From assembly GCF_014839835.1 (NCBI RefSeq), contig NC_071617.1:3073501-3137500 (forward strand): a DNA stretch of 64,000 nucleotides, given 5' to 3'. Position numbers and translations under genes: made by a program. Numbering within the stretch: position 1 is the stretch's first letter; every line of letters starts with the position of its first letter. The notes beneath the pieces were generated by a model. The model was not told where the DNA came from. It saw only the letters and a list, made by a program, of their open reading frames with translations, and searched no databases. This document shows, one piece after another, positions 41,545-51,735 of this stretch. Origin of the DNA: Dryobates pubescens (lineage: Eukaryota > Chordata > Aves > Piciformes > Picidae).

Positions 41545-41950
41545 ACCATAGAATGTATTGGGTTGGAAGAGACCAGGTGCTAGGTAATAGGTTGGACTTG
41601 ATGATCTCTGAGGTCTATTTCCAAGCTGGTTGATTCTGTGATACTTATGACCCTCTAAGGTCATCTTGTCCAATTCCCTTGCAGTAAGCAGGGACATCTT
41701 TAACTCAGTTTGCTCAGAGCCCCATGACGCCTGTCCTGGAACGTCTCCACCACATCTCAGGGCAACCTGTTCCAGTCTTCCATAGCCCTCACAGTAAACA
41801 ACTTCTTCCTAATGTCCAACCTAAATCTACCCTGCTCTAGTTTAAAACCATTGCCCCTCTGTGCTATCACTAGATGCTCTTGTAAACAGTCTCTCCCCAG
41901 CCTTCCTGTAGGCACTCTTCATGTATTGCAATGCCTCTATAAATAATGCT
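41545..41950 (-). mobile_element. Old CR1 with nested tail
   Basis: Diverged antisense copy (CCATAGAATGTATTGGGTTG ... TGTCCAATTCCCTTGCAG ... GCAACCTGTTCCAGTC), split at about 41573-41645 by a younger sense tail (AGGTGCTAGGTAATAGGTTG to TTGATTCTGTGATAC). Confidence 0.82.
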
Positions 41951-42149
41951 AAAGGAGACCCAAACAGTACTGCAAGGGATCTGAAAGCTGCAGGTGAGGT
42001 AACTAGACCTTTCACTTCTGCATTACCTGCTGGAGAGCCAGCAGCAAAGAGCAGACCTCTATTTTAGACGTTGTCAGCTGTTGCACATCTGGAGTACCTG
42101 TTTACCCGTGTGTACGAGGGGTGGGAGGAGAGGAAGAGTCACACATCGG

Positions 42150-42960
42150 TTCAAGGAAATGACCACCAGCACGCTGCCGGGCTGGAGAGGCAGGACAGGA
42201 CCCCCCCGGGGAACGCTGCCCCCTTGCCCACAGCGTGGGCACAAACCCCACCAGGCAGCTGCTGCCGCCGCCTCCTACTTAGCCGCTGCTCTCCTACTTC
42301 TAAAAGACAGAAAGGATGCTGTTAGGAGGCGAAGAGACAGCCTGGACCAAGAGCTGGAAGGCCACAGAACCCAAATACTTCCGAAAAGCTGTCAGAAACC
42401 GCCTCTGCCATCACCCCAGCCGCCTGAGCTCGCCCAGCTGCGGGCCGAGCCGCAGCACCCACCGCGGCCACCAACTGTGCCACAGAACGGCACGAAGCCG
42501 ACCAGCACCGCGCCTGAGGGGCTCCCGCGGCCAGGGATAGCCCCGGCGCGCCCCTGCACAGCGCCGCCGGCCCCCAGCCCTCGCTCCGGCGGCGGAAGGG
42601 ATCCGGGGCGGCAGCAGGTGTGGGCGCTGCCCCCCGACCCTCTCCTGCCTGCCGGCTCCCCGCAGGGTACCCGCAGCCCCTCACCGCAAGGCGCGCCGCT
42701 CCCCCGCAGCTCCGGGCGGCAGGTGTGCGACCCGCTCCGCTCCGCCCGGCTCCAGAGCCGGCTGCGCTCAGGCCGGGGCTGCGCTCAGGCCGGGGCTGCG
42801 CGGCCAGGTGGGTGGGGCGCGGGGCGGCGCTCGCGGGCAGGTAGCGGCCGCAGGGGGCCGGCGGACATCTTGTGAGGCCTGAGGGGAGCGGCGGGAGCGG
42901 CGGGACGGGACCGGACGGACGGGACGGGCTTCGTGTCGCGGAGCAGAGGCACGAGAGAGA
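42150..42960. promoter_or_regulatory. CpG island, likely promoter of the YccV-like gene
   Basis: GC- and CpG-dense block at the 5' side of the - strand YccV gene. A strong - strand donor (GCG|GTGAGG, near 42684) could end a 5' exon here. A further possible - strand exon at 42097-42027 (TPDVQQLTTSKIEVCSLLLA, donor CAG|GTAATG) does not match the phase of the next exon found, so the 5' model is open. Confidence 0.65.
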
Positions 42961-43045
42961 AGCACAGCACAGCTTCGGTTGGAAAAGTCCCTTAAGGTCA
43001 GCAAATCCAAACCGTCAACCCACCGCCACCGTGCCCACTGAACCG
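42958..43045 (-). mobile_element. Old CR1 3' fragment at CpG-island edge
   Basis: ACAGCTTCGGTTGGAAAAGT and CCTTAAGGTCAGCAAATCCA are a diverged reverse CR1 end. Confidence 0.6.
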
Positions 43046-43157
43046 GTAGCTCCTCCACCACCCCCCGGCAAGCCTGGTCAAGGATCTGACCGCTCTTTAG
43101 TACAGAAATTGTTCATGTTCTGACAGAGATCACAGGGTGTTAGGGGTTGATCATCGA

Positions 43158-43540
43158 GATGAGCAGAGGGCTGGAGCACCTCTCCTGTGAGGACAGGCTG
43201 AGGGAGTTGGGGCTGTTCAGTCTGGAGAAGAGAAGGCTCTGAGGTGACCTCATTGTGGCCTTCCAGGATCTGAAGGGGGCTGCAAGAAGGCTGGGGAGGG
43301 ACTGCTCAGGATCTCAGGTAGTGATAGGACTAGGGGGAAGGGAATGAAGCTGGAGGTGGGGAGATTCAGGCTGGAGGTGAGGAGGAAGTTCTTCCCCATG
43401 AGAGTGGTGAAGCCCTGGAATGGGTTGTCCAGGGAGGTGGTTGGGGCCCTGTCCCTGGAGGTGTTTAAGCCCAGGCTGGATGAGGCTCTGGCCAGGCTGA
43501 CGTAGTGTGGGGTGTCCCTGCCCATGGCAGATCTCTCCAG
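43158..43540 (+). mobile_element. CR1 LINE 3' part
   Basis: ATCGAGATGAGCAGAGGGCT to GGGGTGTCCCTGCCCATGGC; the extreme 3' end is missing. Confidence 0.85.
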
Positions 43541-43771
43541 GAGATAAGGGAACTCACTCAGCAAACTGAATCTCTGCCAGGAGTGTCCCCTGACAGTAAC
43601 AGTCCCCTGAGGAGGAGAGGCAGGCTTAACAGGGAGCCAAGGGCCCAGGAGAAGTGCAAAAATAAGGTCCAAAGCTCACAGGAGGTTCTATAGGCTTTGT
43701 AAAAAGGCCAGAGACAGCACTACAGAGTGAAGTGTTTGCTTGGAACATTGCCAAAGCCAGAGGAATATTTT

Positions 43772-44112
43772 CACAGAATCAACCATCAAGCCCAACCTAT
43801 TACCTAACACCTCCTGATAACTAAACCATGGCTCCAAGTGCCACATCCAGTCCACTCCTGAACACCTCTGGGGACAGTGACTCTACCACATTCCTGGGCA
43901 GCACGTTCCAATGGCTAATCTCTCTTTCTGGGAAAAATCTTCTTCCTACCATCCAGCCTAAACCTCCCCTGGCACAGCTTGAGACTGTGCCCTCTTGTTC
44001 TGGTGCTGGGTGCCTGGGAGAAGAGACCAAACCCCACCTGGCTACAACCTCCCTTCAGGTAGTTGTAGAGAGCAGTAAGGTCTCCCCTGAGCCTCCTCTT
44101 CTCCAGGCTAAA
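43772..44112 (-). mobile_element. CR1 LINE 3' part
   Basis: CACAGAATCAACCATCAAGC to CCTCCTCTTCTCCAGGCTAA. Confidence 0.88.
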
Positions 44113-44289
44113 TAATCCTCTTGATAAGTTAGCATATAAGAAACCCACCCCTCCCCCCTGGCCAATAAGACAGTTTTAGATGACTTACCTTTCCAAAATC
44201 AAAACTTAAATGAGTTTTCTGTTGAATTCTATAAATAGTTTAGCCTCTTGTTTGCCTTACAACTTCATCCAGCAAAAGAGTTTTGTATT

Positions 44290-45005
44290 GGGGAGGAGTA
44301 ACAGCAGGCACCAGTACAAGCTAGGAGCTGCCCTGCTGGAGAGCAGCTCCATGGAGAAAGACCTTGGAGTGCTGGTGGACAGCAAGTTCTGCATGGGATA
44401 GTAATGTGCCCTTGTGGCCAAGAGCCAATGGGAGCCTAGGGTGCACCAAGAAAAGAGTGGCCAGCAGGGCTAGGGAGGTTCTTCTCCCCCACTACTCTGC
44501 CCTGCTGTGTCCAGTTTTGGGGTCCCAAATTCAAGAAAAACAGAGACCTGCTGGACAGAGTCCAAGAGAGAGCTACAAGGATGACAGAGGGACTGGAACA
44601 TCTCTCCTGTGAAGGAAGACTGAGAGCCCTGGGGCTGTTTAGTCTTGAGAAGACTGAGAGGGGATCTGATCAATGCCGATCAGTACCTGAGGGGTGAGTG
44701 CCAGGATGAAGGTGATGGTCTCTTTTTGGTAGTACCCAGTGATAGGACAAGGAACAGCAGGCACAAGCTCGAACACCAGAAGTTCCACCTCAGATGAGGA
44801 GAAACTTCTTTACTGTGAGTGTGACAGAGCACTGGATCAAGCTGCCCAGAGAGGTTGTGGAGTCTCCTTCTCTGGAGGCTTTCCAAACCCACCTGGAAGC
44901 ATTCCTGTGTGGCCAGCTGATCCTAGGTGATGCTGATTTGGCAGGAGGGTTGGGCTCAATGGTCACTGGAGGTCCCTTCCAACCTGGGACATGCTGTGGG
45001 TCTGT
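44290..45005 (+). mobile_element. CR1 LINE, ~715 bp 3' part
   Basis: GAGGAGTAACAGCAGGCACC to CCTTCCAACCTGGGACATGC. Confidence 0.9.
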
Positions 45006-45281
45006 GTTAACACACATTTTAACTATCTCAAGCCCTCTGCAACCACTGAACAACGAAAATGTGAAGTACTTGATTTGCAATCCTTCCCAAGGCACTTGTG
45101 TGTCGGGGTTGAACCACACCAATGAAGGATGGCAGTAGTCCAGCATGTGCACCCCCAGCTCTTCATGCCAACAGCTGGGTGAACTCATGCAGTGCCTTGA
45201 AAGATCACTCATTAGGAGTTTGTCTCACATCCTTGGTGAATGAGCAGGTTTGGAGAGCTGTATTCCCTTTCTTTGCAGTTC

Positions 45282-45490
45282 ATAGATTCATAGAATGGTT
45301 TATGTTGGAAGAGACCTTGAAGATCATCTGGTTCCAAGCCCCCCCTGCCATAGGCAAGGACACCTTCCACTAGCCCAGGCTGCTCGAGGCCTCATCCATC
45401 CTGGTCTTGAACACCTACAGGTGTCCAAGCATCCATGAGCTTCCTCGGCAACCTGCTCCAGCTTTACACCACCCTCCTTAATTAAGAGAA
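45282..45490 (-). mobile_element. CR1 3' end, older subfamily
   Basis: TCATAGATTCATAGAATGGT to CCACCCTCCTTAATTAAG. Confidence 0.82.
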
Positions 45491-45508
45491 GACTCTGTGC
45501 AACCTAGT

Positions 45509-45712
45509 TGCTCATGAGGGTGGTGAGACACTGGCACAGGTTGCCCAGGGTAGAAGCCTCATCCCTGGGGGCTTTTAAGGCCAGGTTGGATGTGGCTCTG
45601 AGCAACCTGATGCAGTGTGGGGTGTCCTTGCCCATGGCAGGGAGGTTGGAACTAGATGATCCTTGAGGGCCTTTCCAACCCTGACAATTCTATGACTCTA
45701 TGATTCTATGAT
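45509..45712 (+). mobile_element. CR1 LINE 3' end
   Basis: TTGCTCATGAGGGTGGTGAG to TCTATGACTCTATGATTCTA. Confidence 0.87.
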
Positions 45713-46555
45713 TTTGAGCTAGGTTGTTTGACTATGAGAAAAACACCCTCAGTAAATTCCTCTACTGTAGAAAATGTAAATAGAGGGCTTCCTTCTAGGG
45801 CTTCAGTCATGTTCTAACAGACTGGGTGCATTTCAACTTAGAGCTGTTCACAGGCAGATTCAGAGACCTGAGACAAAGCACAAGTTAGCAGAGCAGGCTG
45901 CCTAGCCCTTGCATGCTAGCATTTAGTTTGGCCTTGGTATCTTCAGGAATATGCCTCTGCAGAAATCTGCTGCTGAGTAAGTCAATTACCTGCCTCTGCT
46001 CTTCTTTTTCTCTTGGCTTTTTTTTAACTTGGTTTTGCTTCCTCCCCCCTCCCCCCCCGCAGCTAGAGTAAAAGGAGAGGCAGATGGCTCTGTTTCTGAG
46101 ACAAGAAAGCATGAAGGAAATGTGTATGGCTATTTCCAATTAGAAACAACATTCCTGACTTCCCTGCCCTGCCCTCCCAGCAGCACAAGCAGATTGCAAA
46201 GTGCAAGGGGGGATTTGTGACTCCTCACCACGCTCCTGCTAAGAGAGCCAGTGAAGCTTTTGGTGAAGATACAGCACAGGATTGCTCCCAGCTAGAAAAA
46301 CAACCTGACATTTTGGGCTTAGAGCTCCCTGTCCACATTAGTAAAACCCACAACAACAACAATTGTGCATTTTTCATGCTAATTTGGCATACAAGGACTC
46401 AGTTATGTGCTATTTAAATTCCAGTCACTGAAGCTGGTTTAGGTTCTCTGGCACTTGCTTTATTTCCCCGTGTGCTGCAAACAGAAACATGGATTTGTTT
46501 ATAAAGCCATTGCCCTTTGCTCATTTGTCTTTGGGAAAAGTGACTTTTTAGTGAG
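45713..46555. other. Intergenic, nothing recognised
   Basis: Unique DNA between the YccV gene and PHIP; no exon, RNA or repeat supported. Confidence 0.5.
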
Positions 46556-46559
46556 CCTC

Positions 46560-46682
46560 CTAGTTCTCTGGAGATATTCAAGGTCCTGTGTGATCTGCTC
46601 TAGGTGCTCCTGCTCTGGCAGGGGAGCTGGACTGGATAAGCTTTCGAGGTCCCTTCCAGCCCCTAACATTCTGTGATTCCTT
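46560..46682 (+). mobile_element. CR1 3' end fragment
   Basis: TAGTTCTCTGGAGATATTCA to CCTAACATTCTGTGATTCC. Confidence 0.82.
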
Positions 46683-46869
46683 GGTTGCTTTGGAACAAGA
46701 ACTTTTCCCTTTGAAAACACAATGGTCAGCATTGATCCTCATACATCATTTCCTTCATTGAATGATCTAGCAGGAGTTCATGGCATCAAGAAGGTAATGA
46801 AGCATTAGTAGTGGCACAGTCAGTATCTAGCTGTCAGATACCAACATTTCACTGTGTCTGTTACTCCTA

Positions 46870-47565
46870 AGCAAAGTCCCCAGAGACAGGGATCTACTGG
46901 AGAGAGTCCATGAGGATGATTAGGGGACTTGAGCATTTCCCCTGTGAAGAGAGACTGAGAGCCCTGGGGCTGTTTGGTCTGGAGAAGACTGAAAGAGGAT
47001 CTGATCAATGTCTATCAATAGCTGAGGGGTGGGTGTCAAGTGGAGGGGCCCAAGCTGTTTTGGGTGGTGCAAAGGAATAAGACAAGGAACAGTGGATACA
47101 AACTTGAACATAGAAGGTTTGATCTCAACATGAGGAGAAACTTCTTCACAGTGAGGGTGACAGAGCCCTGGAGCAGGCTGCCCAGGTGGGTTGTGGAGTC
47201 TCCTCTGAGACTTTCCAAACCCAGCTGGATGCATTCCTGTGCAGACTCCCCTGGGTGATCCTGCTCTGGCAGGGGGGTTGGACTCACAGGATCCCAGGTT
47301 GTTAGGGGTTGGAAGGGACCTCTGGAGATCTTTGAGTCCAACCCCACCTGCCAGAGCAGGACCATAGAATCTAGCACAGGTCACAGCATCCAGGCTGCTC
47401 TGAAAGTTTCCAGAGAAGGAGATTCCACAACCTCTCTGGGCAGCCTGTTCCAGTGCTCTGTGACCCTTACACTAAAGAAGGTCCTCCTCATGTTGAGGTG
47501 GAACCTCCTGTGCTGTAGCTCCATCTCTGAGGTCCCTTCCAACCTCTAGCATTCTGTGATGACTA
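46870..47565 (+). mobile_element. CR1 LINE split by an antisense CR1
   Basis: Body runs from TCCCCAGAGACAGGGATCTA to GGGGGGTTGGACT at 47283; the tail resumes CCATCTCTGAGGTCCCTTCC at 47521 and ends CATTCTGTGATGAC. Confidence 0.88.
47284..47520 (-). mobile_element. CR1 inserted in another CR1
   Basis: CACAGGATCCCAGGTTGTTA to GAACCTCCTGTGCTGTAGCT, ~237 bp. Confidence 0.88.
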
Positions 47566-48109
47566 CTCAAAGTAAAATAAGCACAGGTTTCAAACCCTGT
47601 CACATGAGAACTGGGATACCACTGTGTTTTAAGGCTGCTGTACAAAGTTAGACAGAAACAGATCCTTTCAAAACAAACAAAATACCTCATGAGCTGCCTA
47701 AGACTATCCACAGCAGCACAACTACCATCCTAGACCCGGGGGGGCTGGTTTCTGGAGGAGCACACTGCTGTTGCTGCACTAAGGATGCACACACAACAGG
47801 ACTACCAGCACTCAGCAGAAAGATGTTAGTGTGACATTTTCAGTATTCTGAAATAGTTCCTCTCCTAGCAGAACTCATCAGTTGCTAAAACTCACACAGA
47901 TTACTTGAGACAACTGAGATTTTTTTCCTGATATGCTATAACAAGTCTTGCTTTTGCCAGACTCCACTGTGGACATGTATGGAGAGCTACAGGGAGCTCA
48001 AATTTTGTTCTGCTGTGACCATTCCTCAGTCCCACTGCTCAGCAGTACACACACTTGCATCTCTGAGTTTCTTCTGTGTGATTTCAGGTGAGGCACATAA
48101 GGAAGAAAA
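47566..48109. other. Intergenic, nothing recognised
   Basis: Unique DNA; no supported feature. Confidence 0.45.
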
Positions 48110-48435
48110 GATCACAGGATGCCCTGGAATGGGTTGTCCAGGGAGGTGGTTGGGGCCCTGTCCCTGGAGGTGTTTAAGCCCAGGCTGGATGAGGCTCTGG
48201 CCAGGCTGATGTAGTGTGGGGTGTCCCTGCCCATGGCAGGGGGGTTGGAACTGGATGATCCTTGTGGTCCCTTCCAACCCTGGCTGATAGTATGATACAG
48301 GATGTTAGGGGTTGGAAGGGACCTCTGGAGATCTTCCAGTGCACCCCACCTGCTGGAGCAGGACCGTAGAATCTAGCACAGGTCACAGAGGAATGAATCC
48401 AGACAGGGCTTGAAAGTCTCCACAACCTCTCAGAA
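48110..48435 (-). mobile_element. CR1 3' end split by a sense CR1
   Basis: ATCACAGGATG before and ACAGGATGTTAGGGGTTGGA after the insert form one antisense end. Confidence 0.82.
48120..48297 (+). mobile_element. CR1 inserted in another CR1
   Basis: GCCCTGGAATGGGTTGTCCA to CTGATAGTATGAT, flanked by an apparent ACAGGATG direct repeat. Confidence 0.82.
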
Positions 48436-48439
48436 TAGA

Positions 48440-48832
48440 GGAATGGAATAGAATAGAATAGACCAGACCAGGTTGGAAGAGACCTCCAAGATCATCGTGT
48501 CCAACCCATCATCCAACACCACCTAATCAACTAAACCATGCAACCAAGCACCCTATCAAGTCTCCTCCTGAACACCTCCAATGATGGTGACTTCACCACC
48601 TCCTCATGTAGCCCATTCCAATGGGCAATCACTCTCTCTGTGTAGAACGTCCTCCTAACCTCCAGCCTAAACCTCCCCTGGCACAGCTTGAGACTGTGTG
48701 CTGGTTGCCTGGGAGAAGAGACCAACCCCCACCTGGCTACAACCTCCCTTCAGGTAGTTGTAGAGAGCAATAAGGTCACCCCTGAGTCTCCTCCAGGCTA
48801 AGCAACCCCAGCTCCCTCAGTCTCTTCCTCAT
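48440..48832 (-). mobile_element. CR1 LINE 3' part
   Basis: GGAATGGAATAGAATAGAAT to CAACCCCAGCTCCCTCAGTC. Confidence 0.88.
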
Positions 48833-48956
48833 TTTGAGAAAGCATTACCCATTAGAAGCACATTTAAGTGGCATTTGCAGTATTCAACCAGAGGAATGCC
48901 CTGGCAAAACACCTAAGATCCACTGTACATTTAGTGCTGCAACAAAGTCCCCTATA

Positions 48957-49632
48957 CTCTGGGCAGCCTGTTCCAGACCCTCACAGTAAAGAGCCTCCTC
49001 ATGTTGAGGTGGAACCTCCTGTGCTGTAGTTTCCATCCCTTGCCCCTTGTCCTGTCACAGTATCACAGTATAACTAAGGTTGGAAGAGACCTCAGGGATC
49101 ATTGCGTCCAACCTGTCTCCACAGACCTCACGACTAGACCATGGCACCAAGTGCCACATCCAATCTCCTCTTGAGCACCTCCAGGGACGGTGACTCCACC
49201 ACCTCCCTGGGCAGCACATCCCAATGACGAACGACTCGCTCGGTGAAGAACTTTCTCCTCACCTCGAGTCTAAACCTCCCCTGGTGCAGCTTGAGACTGT
49301 GTCCTCTTGTTCTGGTGCTGGTTGCTAGAGAGAAGAGACCAACCCCTTCCTGGCTACAACCACCTTTCAGGTAGTTGTAGAGCACAATGAGGTCACCCCT
49401 GAGCCTCCTCCAGGCTAAACAACCCCAGCTCCCTCAGCCTCTCCTCACAGGGCTGTGCTCAAGGCCTCTCCCCAGCCTCGTTGCCCTTCTCTGGACACGT
49501 TCAAGTGTCTCGATGTCCTTCTTAAACTGGGGGGGCCCAGAACTGGACACAGGACTATCACAGAGTGCAAGTGAGCAGAGCCTGTCCCTTCCTTCCTGCC
49601 CCCCAGCCCTCAGCCGTTTATGAACATTTCTT
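48957..49632 (-). mobile_element. CR1 LINE split by a second antisense CR1
   Basis: TCTGGGCAGCCTGTTCCAGA to CCCCTTGTCCTGTCACAG, resuming about 49556 with AGTGCAAGTGAGCAGAGCCT. Confidence 0.86.
49057..49556 (-). mobile_element. CR1 inserted in another CR1
   Basis: TATCACAGTATAACTAAGGT to CCAGAACTGGACACAGGACT, ~500 bp, with TCACAG on both sides. Confidence 0.87.
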
Positions 49633-49792
49633 AGTTCCCCTTTATCAGATACTTGCTGTGCAGCAAGTTCCCAAAACAAGCTGATCTGAGGCTGTTTTGC
49701 AGCAGCCCATCAGCAGCTGTCCCTGGAGACACTTGAAGCACTGGCTAGAAACACAGACTTGTTGGGCCAGCTTAGAAAAACAGGTTTTGCTA

Positions 49793-49798
49793 TTTATT
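49793..49798 (-). terminator. Likely distal poly(A) signal of PHIP
   Basis: AATAAA on the - strand at the edge where unique 3' UTR-like sequence gives way to CR1-rich DNA. Other AATAAA-type hexamers occur nearer the stop, so this is the distal candidate. Confidence 0.5.
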
Positions 49799-51529
49799 TA
49801 AAAATAAGTTTGTCGGTACTACATTGCAGTGACAGCAAATTCTTACACGTACATTCTAGGTTTGTAGAAAAGGATTCCAAGTAGTATGCATCAAAACTTA
49901 ACATAGAAAGTGTCCAGGGGCAAACAAGTGAAGAAACTTTCCAAATCCACATATGTACAACAAAATGAGACCCACACACCAAAGAAAGGGCGCTGATATC
50001 CTGGGCCAGGTGCTTCAGGTTAGAACGGCGAGGAGCCAGGGTTCTGGAAGGAAGAATGAAACAAACAAAAAGTCCAAAAAACCCCAGCAACAACAACAAA
50101 ATAAAGGGTTAAAAAAAAAAAATATAACCCCCAACCTTGATAAAGCTAAAGAATTGTAGTTTTCCCCAACTGTTACTCGTTACATACAACAGAGTTGTGT
50201 TTTACATCATTCTGTACAAAATAAGCGGCGGGTTTTTCCACCCCCCCCAGCCCTCCCCCCCAGTCTGAAAAGGTCTCCGTTCCCCCAGTTGAACCCTTCC
50301 AGGTTCAGTTTCTGTGGAGTTGAGCTCTGTTCTGTACACTGTTTAAGCAGGATGACAGAATCTGCTTCCCACCAGCCCCTCAGCCAGTTTCTCTGCCACC
50401 CTTCCTGCACTTTTAAAGTATGGTCCAAAAATGTAACTTCTGTCTGGGCTCAGCGACTGGCAAAGCGGAGCACTAAGCAGGGCAGGTGCCTGGCACAGGC
50501 ACCACCACGCAACAGGAACTTGTGCTGCTTCTCAGTCCTGATTTCTATGACCTCAAATCCTTTGTTCTTTCAGGGTAGAAACTGATAGCACAACTACTGC
50601 CTGCCCCTCCCTAAAATGCATCGTTTGCATTGCTCAAAGTGAATTTCCTGATGTATTTATCTGCATTAAGAAAGGATCCAAATGACTATGTGGCTTGCTA
50701 CCTACACCTCCTAATCAGCCCAATTTATTCACCTTTTGTTTTATTGCAGCATGCAAGGTTTCTCTCTAGGGTGCTGTGAGGCTGTTAGAACCTTGGGGAT
50801 AAAAAGAAAACAAGAAGAAAGAAAATGAAGCTAATCACCTTTCCCCCACCCCCACCCTGCAATTGTCTTTTAATCTTTGCTTTCCTGGTGTGTTTCCTCC
50901 TCTAACCCACCATAAAAAAATGACATAGCAAATTCCCCCGTTCATGCTAGCACAGATGCCAGAGCAGCTAGAGGTTAGCTCTGGCTGAAAAGCTCCGTTA
51001 TTTCTCCCTACACAGAGCAGAAGGGTCTCTCCCAGTTCCAAATCAGGAAGCTGCTGGGTAAGCTGTCAGTACCAGATCTGTCATTGGAAACACCCTGTCA
51101 GGCCTTGGCCAGTTCCATGACACTTCCCCCGCTTGCTTTCCTCTGCCTATGAGCAGGCACACAGAGACCACCACTTACAGCAGAAAACTAACAGCCCTTT
51201 TATTAGTTGAATATCTAGGTCCCCTTGGAAACCATTCTGTTACACAAGGACTTGTGAGAGATAAAAAGAAAATATAGTACTTTTTTTTTTACAGTTCAAT
51301 TGTCTCCATTAGGTAGTAAACAGAAAATGAGCTTTTGCTGGTTCCAGACGAGGTGTTAAAGCCCTCTACCTTCTGTATCACTGTGGTAGTTGCAGGCTAT
51401 GCCTTTAAAATTTGTCACAGATCTCAAACAGAAACAAATCATGGCACTGTTGCAGAGTTGTAGTCCAATCCTCATTGAAACAACCAATTTTTGTTTTAAA
51501 AGGCAAACCAAAAACCTTTGGAGAAAGAC

Positions 51530-51735
51530 CACTGTGGACAAAACCTACTACGTTGAGAGATAAGAACTCAGGACGCAGTGTGGACAAAACCTTCTACGTT
51601 GAGAGATAAGGTAAGGACTCAGGATGCATATTGGACAAAACCTACTACATTGAGAGATAAAGTAAGGACTCAGAGGATGCATACTGGACAAAACCTACCA
51701 CATTGAGAGATAAGGTAAGGACTCAGGACGCATTG
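51530..51735. repeat. Minisatellite, four ~50-bp units, in PHIP 3' UTR
   Basis: Units TGGACAAAACCTACTACGTT, GAGAGATAAGGTAAGGACTC, AGGACGCA repeat four times with small changes; the first lacks the GGTAAG part. Confidence 0.92.

Noticed and set aside
42081-42875. 264-residue + strand frame across the second CpG island
   Set aside because: Composition-driven, low complexity, no splice or family support.
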